Shown here: in pieces, positions 45,449 to 54,797 of the stretch
How positions within the stretch are numbered: position 1 is the stretch's first letter
Layout of the letters: each line of letters starts with the position of its first letter
Assembly: GCA_964289745.1 (NCBI GenBank)
Contig: CAXYMM010000001.1
Span: 558,001-622,000 of the forward strand
Reading direction: 5' to 3'
Source: Ekhidna sp964289745
GTDB taxonomy: Bacteria > Bacteroidota > Bacteroidia > Cytophagales > Cyclobacteriaceae
Length of the DNA: 64,000 nt
Translations under genes and position numbers: made by a program
The notes under the pieces: model-generated
Databases searched by the model: none
What the model was told of the DNA's origin: nothing
What the model saw: only the letters and a program-made list of their open reading frames with translations

Positions 45449-46963
45449 TTGAATTTATGGATAATCAAATCAAATCAAATCAAATCAAATCAAATCAAAT
45501 CAAATCAAATCAAATCAAATCAAATCAAATCAAATCAAATCAAATCAAATCAATTGAATTTTAAATCGAAAACCTTTCTACTTGCCGCCCTGTGCGTAGC
45601 CACAGGCTTATGGAGTTGTAAGAAAGATGAAACAGTCGACACGAAAGTAGTTGCCGACTTTACCTTTACCCAAGGCACAGCAGGGGCGGTAACCTTTAAA
45701 AACGCTTCTAAAAACGCCACTGGCTACGCTTGGGATTTTGGCGATGGCGAAAAAGCCACCGAAGAAAACCCCACCCATACCTACACGAAAGACGGCACCT
45801 ATACGGTAAAGCTTACCGCCACGAATAAAGACGGCTCAGCCGATAAAACCGCAACGGTAACCATTGATGATATCATTACCATCGCCATAGGGGATTTGTC
45901 TCAATTAGCTATTTTGGAAAACAGCCCCAAAGGCACCCTGATCGGGGAGATCACGGCGACCGTAGCCAATTCGGAAGAAACGCCCGTTTTTTCGATTACG
46001 AGCCAAAGCCTAGCAGGTGCCATTGCTTTGGAGGGAAGTAAAATGGTGATAGCCGATGCAAGCGCCTTTGTTTATGACACGAATAAGGAGCTTACCGGGG
46101 AAATACAGGCGACCGTAGGCGGAGTAACGACCACGGCCACGTTTACGGTTTTAGTAGATAAATTAATTGAAATCCCGGGTGATGTCTTTAAAGCTGGATT
46201 ACTCAATACGAAAGGCCTTGACGCCAATGGGGATGGGGAAATTTCCCTATTGGAAGCCCAAGCATATACAGGAGTAATTAGTGGAATAAACTATAAAGAC
46301 GTTGCTGGACTGGAATATTTTGCAAATATTACTAAACTTAATCTTTCTTTTAATAAAATAACAGCCATCGATGTTTCTAAAAACACGGCGCTTACTGAGC
46401 TTACAATAGCTGAAAGTCAATTAACAAAAATAGATGTTTCTCAAAACACCACACTTACTGAGCTTAATTTATCTAATAACCAATTAACAGTCATCGATGT
46501 TTCTAAAAACACCACACTTACTCAGCTTTATGTGCAATTCAATGAATTAGCAGATATAGATGTTTCTCAAAACACGGCGCTTACTGAGCTTTATGTGCAA
46601 TACAATGAATTAGCAGATATAGATGTTTCTCAAAACACCACACTTACTGAGCTTAATTTATCTAATAACCAATTAACAGTCATCGATGTTTCTAAAAACA
46701 CCGCACTTACTCAGCTTTATTTAGCTTCTAACCAATTAACAGCCATCGATGTTTCTAACAACACCGCACTTACTCAGCTTGATTTAAAAAACAGTTCCAA
46801 ATTAACAAAAGTTAATTTGGCGAATGGGAATAACGATAAGCTTACGGATTTAAATTTGTCGAGTAACCCTAATTTAACCTGCGTGCAAGTGGATAAATTG
46901 CCTCCTAATAGTAATTGGATTTTTAATAATGAATCTGTTTTTCAAATCGAAGCATGTCCGTAA
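45449..46963 (+). CDS. PKD-LRR surface lipoprotein, paralog 2, with 18-unit repeat tract (ATG frame OFF)
   Basis: The lipoprotein frame reads KTFLLAALCVATGLWSC then KKDET, one PKD domain (YAWDFGDGE), a cadherin-like linker, and seven near-identical 21-residue leucine-rich repeats (IDVSQNTTLTELNLSNNQ), ending QIEACP. Three ATGs (45409, 45439, 45457) share one frame that enters the ATCAA tract and, with 18 units, stops just after it (KSIEF then TAA). Sixteen or nineteen units would join them, giving about 502-503 residues. The open frame also has TTG codons at 45449 and 45554; if either is used, the gene would be on without slippage. The listed start is the upstream TTG and is uncertain. Confidence 0.75.
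   Translation: MNLWIIKSNQIKSNQIKSNQIKSNQIKSNQIKSNQLNFKSKTFLLAALCVATGLWSCKKDETVDTKVVADFTFTQGTAGAVTFKNASKNATGYAWDFGDGEKATEENPTHTYTKDGTYTVKLTATNKDGSADKTATVTIDDIITIAIGDLSQLAILENSPKGTLIGEITATVANSEETPVFSITSQSLAGAIALEGSKMVIADASAFVYDTNKELTGEIQATVGGVTTTATFTVLVDKLIEIPGDVFKAGLLNTKGLDANGDGEISLLEAQAYTGVISGINYKDVAGLEYFANITKLNLSFNKITAIDVSKNTALTELTIAESQLTKIDVSQNTTLTELNLSNNQLTVIDVSKNTTLTQLYVQFNELADIDVSQNTALTELYVQYNELADIDVSQNTTLTELNLSNNQLTVIDVSKNTALTQLYLASNQLTAIDVSNNTALTQLDLKNSSKLTKVNLANGNNDKLTDLNLSSNPNLTCVQVDKLPPNSNWIFNNESVFQIEACP
45464..45553 (+). repeat. Simple sequence repeat, 18 perfect ATCAA units
   Basis: 90 bp of perfect pentanucleotide repeat, placed as in paralog 1: after ATGGATAATC-type bases and before the signal peptide. 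Eighteen units leave the ATG frame one base out of register with the lipoprotein frame. Confidence 0.97.
46361..46801 (+). repeat. Seven 63-bp leucine-rich-repeat DNA units (paralog 2)
   Basis: Units begin at 46361 and every 63 bases to 46739. Some are near-identical at DNA level: the TTATCTAATAACCAATTAAC stretch appears twice, 189 bases apart. This high identity points to recent expansion or gene conversion. Confidence 0.9.
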
Positions 46964-46975
46964 AAAAGCGCATCA

Positions 46976-47018
46976 CTGCCTAGGCTTCGTTTTGTGGGGT
47001 TTAGGCTAGGTGTTTTTC
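46976..47018 (+). terminator. Possible terminator after lipoprotein paralog 2
   Basis: CCTAG and CTAGG arms around a long loop, then TGTTTTT. The right arm GGGGTTTAGGCTAGG matches the one after paralog 3 but the left arm has eroded. The rest of the gap to 47271 holds only the duplicated flank (47022-47146). Confidence 0.4.
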
Positions 47019-47271
47019 CTAGAACGGCTTGGCGATCCTTTTTAGTGCACACAAAAAAAGGGCGTTGGGTAGGAAAGGGGGGTCGCTTGGGGGGTGCTTT
47101 AGCCCATTCCCGCCGGCTAAATCGCTTGGGTTTAGTGTTTTTTAATCAGTAGTGGCGAGGTTTATTACCAGCATTAAACAATCGAAGGCTTTTTTCTCCC
47201 ATTTATCAGCGGCTAGGCTGAAAATCATTTTAACAGAGGAGTATTTAAACTATCGCCTGAAGCTCTTTATC

Positions 47272-48165
47272 TCAAGTGCTTTTTTGCGTGGCTTTCCTTT
47301 TTCTAAAACCATGTGAATTTTGATGAATAAAGTCTTGAGGAAAGCCTTCAACACCTGGAAAGCCTAACTTAATATCTCTTCCCTCATGAGGAACGTAGTG
47401 GGTCTTAAACAGGAAGTCCCAGACACTCAGCGTTAGACCGAAGTTTACGCCGTATTTTCTTTCTTCTGGCAGCTCACGGGCATGATGCCAGATATGCATT
47501 TGAGGATTATTAAATATGTATTTTAATATACCTAGATTTAATTTGAAATTGGAGTGATTAAAGTGTCCAACAGCTAAAGTAAAAATGTTAATAACAAAAA
47601 AGTCTCTTAGTCCAATCCCTATCAAGGCGAGGGGTAAGTATTCTATGGATCGATACACGACATTTTCTACCCAATGATATCGCAAGTGAGCCGCAAATCC
47701 CATTTGTTCCACGGAGTGGTGTACCTTGTGAAATTCCCACAAAGCAGGTACTCGATGCAAGAGCCTGTGCGTCCACCATTGCACAAAATCCCGCACGATA
47801 AAACCCACTAGCAGATGAGACCAAGCAGGCCACGTCATGACCTCAAATGCAAGAAGATTGGTAATACCCATGGCGGCCAATGTGCCATTAAAAAAGTGCA
47901 CCCCAACGTTTGAAGCAGCATTGTATATAACCAATGAAAAGAGGAAGAAATTGAAAAACATGTAGAAGAAATCCAACCAAAAATTTTTTCTAAACTTGGC
48001 TTGGTCTTTTCTCCACGGACTGGTGAGTTCTAAAATGTAAAAGAAGGCCGATATACCTATTAACCAATAAAAATAGTTGTGCCAAGCGGGGTGCGTAATT
48101 TCATGCCATAAGTAATTGGCGTATCCCTTATAGCCAGATGCAATGATGCTTATGTAATCTTCCAT
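47272..48165 (-). CDS. Sterol desaturase/fatty acid hydroxylase family membrane enzyme
   Basis: 297 residues with four or more membrane helices and the eight-histidine di-iron pattern of the family: HRLLHRVPALWEFHKVHHS (HxxxH and HxxHH), NHSNF, and HIWHHARE (HxxHH). The overall layout resembles the sterol desaturase superfamily that hydroxylates lipids. The substrate is unknown. A single gene converging on the lipoprotein cluster. Confidence 0.9.
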   Translation of the reverse strand: MEDYISIIASGYKGYANYLWHEITHPAWHNYFYWLIGISAFFYILELTSPWRKDQAKFRKNFWLDFFYMFFNFFLFSLVIYNAASNVGVHFFNGTLAAMGITNLLAFEVMTWPAWSHLLVGFIVRDFVQWWTHRLLHRVPALWEFHKVHHSVEQMGFAAHLRYHWVENVVYRSIEYLPLALIGIGLRDFFVINIFTLAVGHFNHSNFKLNLGILKYIFNNPQMHIWHHARELPEERKYGVNFGLTLSVWDFLFKTHYVPHEGRDIKLGFPGVEGFPQDFIHQNSHGFRKRKATQKST

Positions 48166-48709
48166 TTTAGGTTATTGTGTCACTGACTTCCACAGAATCT
48201 GATGCTATAAACAAAGAATTATTGGTCTTTATACTTACCAGTACTTAAGGATTTTAACACTTTAATAGCCTAAGTGTTCAGACAAAACGAAAAAAGTATG
48301 TTTAAATCTCACGCCAGGATGACAATAGATAAACCAATTTGTATGAGTCGAATACTTTTTAATTAAAAGGGCTAAAATTTATTTCTTTTTGAATTCCGCC
48401 TTTTAATCCTATGAATTGTGAGCTGATCGAGATGGAAAAGCCTAAAATACCCCCAGTAAGCACAACCATCAAAAAAAAGTTGAAAAAAGCCAACTTTCCA
48501 CGAATCGGATGGAGTATTGGATTCAATAGCCTGTGGAATTTCAAACCAACGAAACCTAAAAATACGCATGAATTATATCATTATGATTCCATGAAATAAA
48601 CCTTGAGAGCTTCAGCGCATAAAGGTCATTTGTAAATTAAGTTCCTTGAAGTAATCATCTTCAGATTTGGCTATTGATCTAAAGGGGAGGATACCATTAA
48701 CTTTAACGC
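48166..48709. other. 544 bp gene-poor region
   Basis: No convincing gene. Overlapping short frames on both strands near 48359-48600 include a minus-strand one with a hydrophobic helix (FNFFLMVVLTGGILGFSISI), but it lacks an ATG and has a rival frame. It probably includes the promoter of the potassium channel gene. Confidence 0.4.
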
Positions 48710-49657
48710 ATGGCAAAAAGGCGGAAATCAAAAATGATAAAGACCAAATTAGAAGAGACAGGTTTCGGAAACAAAAGCTTTAGCGACATTGATCGGCTAA
48801 TCAAAAAGGATGGCACGTTCAATGTAAGAAAAAAGGGCGCACGTTTAAAAGACTTTAGTCTGCACTACTGGTTTATCAACATGCACTGGGGCATGTTCCT
48901 TTTGTATGGAATAAGCTGGTATTTTTTGATAAATCTATTTTTTGCTTTTATTTATTATATCGGTGGCCCTGAGCAATTATCTGGAGGGCTGAACATGGCC
49001 TCATCAGGAGATTTTTTTATACATTGTTTCCACTTCTCTACCCAAACACTCACTACAGTCGGGTATGGATACATCAGCCCTGTAATGGGTTTTAGCAGCA
49101 CGGTAGCGGCTATAGAAGCCACAGCAGGACTGGTTACCTTTGCATTCATAACCAGTATTTTGTACGGTCGTTTTTCAAAAGCTAAGAGTAAAATACTTTT
49201 TAGTGAGTGGATGGTCGTCAGTCCTTACAGAGGCATAAAAGGACTGAAATTTAGAGTTGCAAATCCAGGTAGAAGCGAGATTATTGAGCTGAAAGCCAAA
49301 GTAATTTATTCCTTTTTAGAAGAGGATGAAGAGAGGACGATACGACGGTATATCCCCCTGAATCTAGAAATCGACTTTATCGATATGTTTCCCTTGCCAT
49401 GGACTATTGTCCATCCATTAGACGATGAAAGCCCCATTAAAGACAAAACCAAAGCGCAGCTTAGCAGTGAGCAAACAGAGTTTATTGTCATTTTGAAAGG
49501 GTATGATGAGGATTTTAATCAGTACGTACACCAAATTCAATCCTATCGATCTACGGAAGTGTGCTTCGACCACGATTTTGAGCCTATGTTTGAATCTTCA
49601 ACTACTATACAACTTAATAATATTAGCAAAATCAAAAAAGTCGCCCCTAATCTTTAA
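48710..49657 (+). CDS. Inward-rectifier-type (KirBac) potassium channel
   Basis: 315 residues with the Kir layout: a cytosolic N-terminal slide helix, an outer helix (MFLLYGISWYFLINLFFAFI), a pore loop with selectivity filter TVGYG at 116-120, and an inner helix near 130-150. A C-terminal immunoglobulin-like cytosolic domain follows (LKFRVANPGRSEIIELKAKV; HPLDDESPI). All hallmarks are intact, so it should conduct K+. It is a lone gene. Confidence 0.93.
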   Translation: MAKRRKSKMIKTKLEETGFGNKSFSDIDRLIKKDGTFNVRKKGARLKDFSLHYWFINMHWGMFLLYGISWYFLINLFFAFIYYIGGPEQLSGGLNMASSGDFFIHCFHFSTQTLTTVGYGYISPVMGFSSTVAAIEATAGLVTFAFITSILYGRFSKAKSKILFSEWMVVSPYRGIKGLKFRVANPGRSEIIELKAKVIYSFLEEDEERTIRRYIPLNLEIDFIDMFPLPWTIVHPLDDESPIKDKTKAQLSSEQTEFIVILKGYDEDFNQYVHQIQSYRSTEVCFDHDFEPMFESSTTIQLNNISKIKKVAPNL

Positions 49658-50151
49658 TGAATCTAAAACCCCATTTTTGCCTTGAGCAAATTGAAATTTA
49701 CATGAACGTAAAACCCTCAATTAATAATATCCAAGACGTTTAAAATTAGCGCAAACCTTCTCAGGGATAAAATAATTAATTTTTTTACCGTCTTAAATGT
49801 TGGGATTTCGGCAATTTGACTAAAATACCGTCATACGTTCTAATGGGCATTTCATATGGCAGATAGGTTAAAAGTTGATTGAAGGAGTGCTAATGGCTTC
49901 CCTAATTTATTTTAAAATAACTTTGAAATAAATGATTTAGAGAATACTGACTATTGCTTTGATTTATATTATTTGCGATATTAGGAGAGTCCATTCGCCA
50001 CTTAGTTAATATCTATATAAGCGAAGAAAGTGCCAGATTGGAGCTAAAGTGAAAGAAAAAAGAGATTGAAACATGAAGGAGGGTAATAAAAAGTTTTAAA
50101 AGAGGGATCAATAGGTTTTTTTTGGTTTTAATTGTTTAAAAGGATCAAGTT
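49658..50151. other. 494 bp gene-free stretch
   Basis: AT-rich with no supported gene, RNA or repeat. It presumably contains the promoter of the SOD-like lipoprotein gene; AAAGGATC lies 8 bases before that gene's TTG start. Confidence 0.4.
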
Positions 50152-50790
50152 TTGAAAAAATCGATTTTAGTTTTATTGATACTTATTTCGGGATGTCAAT
50201 CAGAACCTGAGCAAGAATTCATTGCTGAGATAAATGCAGAAGCCGAACTCTACTCTATTCAGGAAGTAGGAGAAAACCAATACACTGTCCTAGAACGGAA
50301 GGTTGGCACTGCTTACTTTGGTCAGTCAAAGAATTTGGTGCGTCTTACCATCCTACTTGAGGGCATGGAACCCAATACGCAGAAAGCAGTTCATATTCAC
50401 AACGGGTCTTTGGAGGCTCTTGGCGGGCATTGGAATCAGGGGTATCTATTTGCAGCTTGTGATTCGATAAGTATGGGAAGGGTATGGGATAAACCGTTTT
50501 TAGGTGATATCGGGAATGTTTCCATAGGGGGCGATAAAAAAGGTAAGTTCGTACTCTTTACAGACCTTTGGAAGATCAATTCTGGAGATCGTGATGATGT
50601 ACTAAACAAAGTGATTATTGTTCATAAAGAGCCCTCGAATTTCGCTAATGAATGTACACCTTTTCATAAGCATAACCATGTTAATGATAAAATTGCTGGA
50701 GGTGTCATCTCATTAGTTTCAGATGTTCCGGAAAACGAGCAACTCGTTATTCAAATGGAGAAAGTACCCGCATTTTTAATTTGTAAGTAA
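50152..50790 (+). CDS. Cu/Zn-superoxide-dismutase-like lipoprotein lacking zinc ligands
   Basis: 212 residues from a TTG start; a lipobox LISGC at 11-15. The SOD fold is read from HIH (81-83), GGHWN (H93), GDIGN (D119), IIVHKEP (H158), and NDKIAGGVI. These supply the copper ligands and the Asp normally shared with zinc. The two histidines that bind zinc in Cu/Zn-SOD (positions equivalent to 71 and 80) are absent: the loop reads NQGYLFAACDSISMGRVWDK and then PFL before GDIGN. The active-site arginine region is also altered (K for R). It may be a copper-only or inactive relative. Confidence 0.75.
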   Translation: MKKSILVLLILISGCQSEPEQEFIAEINAEAELYSIQEVGENQYTVLERKVGTAYFGQSKNLVRLTILLEGMEPNTQKAVHIHNGSLEALGGHWNQGYLFAACDSISMGRVWDKPFLGDIGNVSIGGDKKGKFVLFTDLWKINSGDRDDVLNKVIIVHKEPSNFANECTPFHKHNHVNDKIAGGVISLVSDVPENEQLVIQMEKVPAFLICK

Positions 50791-50861
50791 ATGCCGTTAA
50801 GATAAGCTCATCATACGTCTCTATATTAAGTGACCCCCAAAATAGGACTGATTGAAAATCT

Positions 50862-51046
50862 GATAATTTTAAAGACCAGTAGGTCTTTTGTGTTAAACCT
50901 TGTTTTCTACTCAATTCAGTAGAAGAAATGGCTTGCTTCTTTGTTGCAACAAAGTAAACCATGTGGAGCACCTTGAGGATAGGGAATTTTACTTTTTGAA
51001 ATAGTGTGCCACCAGTAAGATATTGAAAATCAATGAAATAAGTCTC
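50862..51046 (-). pseudogene. IS1595-family transposase remnant
   Basis: The reverse strand reads ETYFIDFQYLTGGTLFQKVK and FPILKVLHMVYFVATKKQAI, then SSTELSRKQGLTQKTYWSLK, the N-terminal zinc-ribbon to helix region of IS1595-type transposases (the SSTELSRKLGL-QKT pattern). No DDE catalytic part is present and no start is intact, so it is a relic. A TGACCCCCAAAATAGGACTG string at 50831 looks like an IS end but no partner end was found. Confidence 0.65.
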
Positions 51047-51102
51047 GTAAAATATAAATTTCTTAAGTGCCTGATTTAGTAATATAAAATAAACCTAAAC
51101 TT

Positions 51103-52644
51103 TCATTTTAGGTCAAACTTAATACCTTGAGCCAGTGGTAGTTTGGTTGAGAAATTGATGGTGTTGGTTTGTCTTCTCATGTATGCTTTCCAAGCATCGG
51201 ATCCCGACTCCCTACCCCCTCCTGTCTCTTTCTCTCCTCCAAATGCACCCCCGATCTCGGCGCCTGATGTTCCAATATTAACGTTTGCAATGCCACAATC
51301 AGAGCCTGCACACGAAAGGAACAATTCGGACTCTCGAATATTGGTCGTCATGATAGCTGAGGATAAGCCTTGAGGCACGGCATTTTGCATGTTGATTGCC
51401 TGCTCAATAGTTGAATATTTAATCAAATAAAGGATCGGAGCAAACGTTTCATTGCATACTATTTTGTAGCTATTCTTCACTTCAAAAATAGCGGGTTTCA
51501 CATAGCATCCAGATTTATACTCCCCTCCTGATAAGACCGCTCCGTCTATCACTGCTTTTCCTCCTTCGTGTTTTACTTTTTTGATCGCTTCCTCGTACAT
51601 TTTCACCGCATCCTTGTCAATAAGTGGCCCAACGTGATTGGTTTCATCCAATGGATTTCCGATCTTAAGCTGCCCATACGCATTCTTAATTTTCTCTTTC
51701 ACCTCCTCGTAAATATCTTCATGAATGAGAAGTCTTCGTGTAGATGTACACCTTTGCCCAGCAGTTCCGACAGCACCAAACACCGCCCCTGGAATGACAA
51801 TGTTTAGGTCCGCGTGTTTAGAAATAATGATAGCGTTGTTACCGCCTAGCTCAAGTATGGTCTTGCCCAGCCTTGCTCCTACTACTTCGCCAACAGCTTT
51901 GCCCATTCGAGTAGATCCCGTTGCTGAAACCAAAGGAACTCGCGCATCTGCTGCCATCTTTTTTCCAATTTCGGCATCTCCTACTAAAAGACCCGATACT
52001 CCTGGATGTATTCCGTTTTTCTTAAACACTTTTTGTGCAATCTTCTGACATGCTATTGCCGATATCGGAGCTTTTTCGGAGGGCTTCCAAACGCAGACAT
52101 CTCCGCATACCCATGCTAAGGCAGCATTCCACGACCAAACAGCTACTGGAAAGTTAAAAGCGGAAATGATCCCAACGATTCCTAGCGGATGCCATTGCTC
52201 ATACATTCTATGAGAAGCACGCTCAGAGTGCATCGTAAAGCCATAAAGCTGTCTAGAGAGGCCCACTGCAAAATCACAGATGTCGATCATTTCCTGCACC
52301 TCTCCTAACCCTTCTTGAAGCGATTTACCCATTTCAAAAGATACAAGTGTACCCAAGCTCTCTTTATTCGTTCGGAGTTCATTTCCAAGTTGACGCACTA
52401 TTTCACCTCTTTGAGGAGCCGGAAGTTGTCTCCAGCTCACAAAAGCCTCTTGCGCCTGTTTTATAACTTCTTCATAGGCTTTATCATCAGCAAGCTGCGC
52501 TTGCGCTACGATAGAGCTGTCAACAGGAGAGGTAGAGGAAAGATATTCTCCTGATGAATTTACCCAATAATGACCATATGCAGAACCCAAATTTTGTGGT
52601 TCTATTTCTAAGGCGGAAAGAATGGTTTTAATGTTTTTTGCCAT
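51103..52644 (-). CDS. Aldehyde dehydrogenase, ALDH7 (aminoadipate semialdehyde) type
   Basis: 513 residues from the ATG at 52644 (an extended frame to 52704 lacks support). It matches the antiquitin/AmaB group by EQWHPLGIVGIISAFNFPVA, GNALAWVCGD-type context, ELGGNNAI and the catalytic Cys in GQRCTSTRRL. Such enzymes oxidise 2-aminoadipate semialdehyde or piperideine-6-carboxylate in lysine breakdown, though some act on other aldehydes. There is no other lysine-catabolic gene in the window. Confidence 0.9.
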   Translation of the reverse strand: MAKNIKTILSALEIEPQNLGSAYGHYWVNSSGEYLSSTSPVDSSIVAQAQLADDKAYEEVIKQAQEAFVSWRQLPAPQRGEIVRQLGNELRTNKESLGTLVSFEMGKSLQEGLGEVQEMIDICDFAVGLSRQLYGFTMHSERASHRMYEQWHPLGIVGIISAFNFPVAVWSWNAALAWVCGDVCVWKPSEKAPISAIACQKIAQKVFKKNGIHPGVSGLLVGDAEIGKKMAADARVPLVSATGSTRMGKAVGEVVGARLGKTILELGGNNAIIISKHADLNIVIPGAVFGAVGTAGQRCTSTRRLLIHEDIYEEVKEKIKNAYGQLKIGNPLDETNHVGPLIDKDAVKMYEEAIKKVKHEGGKAVIDGAVLSGGEYKSGCYVKPAIFEVKNSYKIVCNETFAPILYLIKYSTIEQAINMQNAVPQGLSSAIMTTNIRESELFLSCAGSDCGIANVNIGTSGAEIGGAFGGEKETGGGRESGSDAWKAYMRRQTNTINFSTKLPLAQGIKFDLK

Positions 52645-52971
52645 TGTAGGGATACGTTGTGATTTTGAATTTTTAGCAAAAATATCTAATATGCTAAACC
52701 CCAAAAATTATTTTATTACTTGAGGAATAAACGCAGTCGATTCCCACCGATACCAACTTTGGTGAAGCTTATTCGACGAAACTCAAGAAAGAAAGGTACA
52801 CCCTCCATTTAGTATTCTCGATAGAGATCGTGATGAACCCTCACAGCACGAAGGCTTTGTAAATGTAGGGCGCAAAATTATTTCGCTTCTTGATTTAAAA
52901 TAAAATTCACGAACTTTTTTACCCTACGTTCTAATTAATGCTGGTGGTAATCCGATTTTTGATTGGTGATG
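52645..52971. other. Gene-free stretch between ALDH and the polyketide cluster
   Basis: About 327 bp. Nothing recognisable as a gene or element; only AT-rich, non-coding sequence. Confidence 0.4.
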
Positions 52972-53658
52972 CTAGAATGTTAATTCCCAACGAAAAGCCC
53001 ACCTCCATTTTAATCGATACTTTATAATCCCAGCTTCACTTAACATTTCTTTTAATTCTCCCTTTCTAAACCCTTTAGCTACAGACACGGATGCATCGTT
53101 CTGCACCATCGTCGAATTGGAAAAGAGGCGCGTTAGTAGGCTAATGCTCCAATAGGCTAGTGGGTGTCGGTGCAAATCGTTTATAATAACTCCTATGTTT
53201 GCCGTTTTATTAAAATGGGTAAGCAAAGCAATGATCTCCTTTTTAGAAAAATGATGTAAAAATAAGCTGCAGTGTACAATATCAAAAGATTGCAACTTAA
53301 AGTCATCACTAAAGATATCCATTGCCATGTAGGTTATTTCGGGATAGTGCGCTGTGTTTTGAATGGCATATTCCACAATGTAAGGATTGGCATCAATGCC
53401 AATAAATCGTGCTTCTTTTCGCTTTTTGCGACTCCATTTGGCCATAGACATGAGGATGTCTCCCCCGCCACATCCCAAATCGGCCAAGGAAAAGACCTTC
53501 TTACTCTCAACTAACGTCTTGAACCGAGAGAGGCTAATTGCCTTTCCTCCGAGTAGTTGATTAATGGTGTTGAGCTCTTTTAAGGTTTGGTTTATAACGG
53601 GACCGGAAACGGTGAGATCGTCCATTATTTCTTGTTCATCAGACCTTTCTTCTAACAT
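52972..53658 (-). CDS. SAM-dependent methyltransferase of the type III PKS cluster
   Basis: 228 residues with a class I Rossmann methyltransferase core: motif I LADLGCGGGDILMSM near residues 58-72, RFIGIDANPYIVEYA (motif II acidic end), and VHCSLFLHHFSKKEI. It directly follows the PKS gene with a one-base overlap, so they are one transcript. Position and family suggest O- or C-methylation of the polyketide product, which is inference. Confidence 0.88.
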   Translation of the reverse strand: MLEERSDEQEIMDDLTVSGPVINQTLKELNTINQLLGGKAISLSRFKTLVESKKVFSLADLGCGGGDILMSMAKWSRKKRKEARFIGIDANPYIVEYAIQNTAHYPEITYMAMDIFSDDFKLQSFDIVHCSLFLHHFSKKEIIALLTHFNKTANIGVIINDLHRHPLAYWSISLLTRLFSNSTMVQNDASVSVAKGFRKGELKEMLSEAGIIKYRLKWRWAFRWELTF

Positions 53659-54746
53659 CAGAAATGTATTTTTAGCAAGGCACTCTCCAACGTAAGACCT
53701 GGACCGAAAGCAAAACTCAAAATATGCTTATTTTCGTCCTCCTGCGTCAATCCTTTAAGGATTTTCTGAAGTATAAAAAGTACAGTAGGAGATGACATAT
53801 TTCCGAAGTTTCTTAAAATATCGTGAGCGCAGCTATTTTGTTCTTTTGAAATGCCCAACTCTTGTTCTATTACCTGAAGGATTTTCTTACCTCCTGGATG
53901 GATCGCATAATAATCGATGGCTTGTAAGTCCAATTTGTTTTGTTCCAGTAGCCTCTTGGTCAACTCACCGATCCCTTCTTCTATAATCGTTGGCACCTTC
54001 ACACTAATTTTCATTTCAAAACCATTGTCCCCAATAAACCATCCCATGTCGGTTTTACCTTGTAGTGCTAGATCGCTATGGAACTTTAAGAGCTCCAGAC
54101 TACCCGCTTTTGAATAACCCTTGATAATCACAGACGCTGCCCCGTCTCCAAAAAGGGCATTTGAAAGCAGGTTATCGTCATCTTTAGCGTCTTGCAAATG
54201 AATGCTACATAGCTCGACAGAGACCACCAATACAATGGCTTGAGGATCTGATTCAATAATATCTGCTGCCACCTTTAGCGCATTGAAAGAAGCATAGCAA
54301 CCCATAAAATTAATGGAGGTACGACGAGTAGTGGTTGCCAAATTTAGTTTTTGGATGAGTTCTATGTCTAGACCGGGTGCATACATACCCGTGCAACTGA
54401 CGGTAATCAAATGAGTGATTTTAGAGGGGTCTGTTTCAGCATCATTGAGTGCTTGCTGCGAGGCACCTAGCGCAAGTCCTAGTGCTTTTTCCTCATATAG
54501 CTGCATTCTGGGTTTCGCAGAAGGGAAGTCACCTTCTTTGAAGAAGGACTTCCCGTTTAGATTTTTGCTAAAATCTTCTAGAACTGAATATCGCTGATTA
54601 ATTCCACTTGCTCGATAGAGTAGCCTTAGTCTGTGCTGTTCTTCTTTATTCAGACCCAAATTTCGGATCATAAAATCAGCGATTTGCAATTGGGTACTGA
54701 CAAAAGGAGGTACTACGGTTGCTATGGAGTGAATGAATGCCGACAT
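53658..54746 (-). CDS. Type III polyketide synthase
   Basis: 362 residues of the chalcone/stilbene synthase fold. The catalytic triad is visible: C150 in NFMGCYASFNALK, the histidine in YYAIHPGGKKIL, and the asparagine in LRNFGNMSSPTV. These homodimeric enzymes condense a CoA starter with malonyl-CoA to resorcinols or pyrones. It is transcribed with the methyltransferase gene. Its starter and chain length cannot be read. Confidence 0.93.
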   Translation of the reverse strand: MSAFIHSIATVVPPFVSTQLQIADFMIRNLGLNKEEQHRLRLLYRASGINQRYSVLEDFSKNLNGKSFFKEGDFPSAKPRMQLYEEKALGLALGASQQALNDAETDPSKITHLITVSCTGMYAPGLDIELIQKLNLATTTRRTSINFMGCYASFNALKVAADIIESDPQAIVLVVSVELCSIHLQDAKDDDNLLSNALFGDGAASVIIKGYSKAGSLELLKFHSDLALQGKTDMGWFIGDNGFEMKISVKVPTIIEEGIGELTKRLLEQNKLDLQAIDYYAIHPGGKKILQVIEQELGISKEQNSCAHDILRNFGNMSSPTVLFILQKILKGLTQEDENKHILSFAFGPGLTLESALLKIHF

Positions 54747-54797
54747 TAGCTTACTGAAATAATATTAATCATCTTTTTTGCAAAAAAACCATCCAAA

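Noticed and set aside
48359..48599. Overlapping small proteins on both strands
   Set aside because: Rival frames with no coupling, no ATG on the best one and no recognised family.
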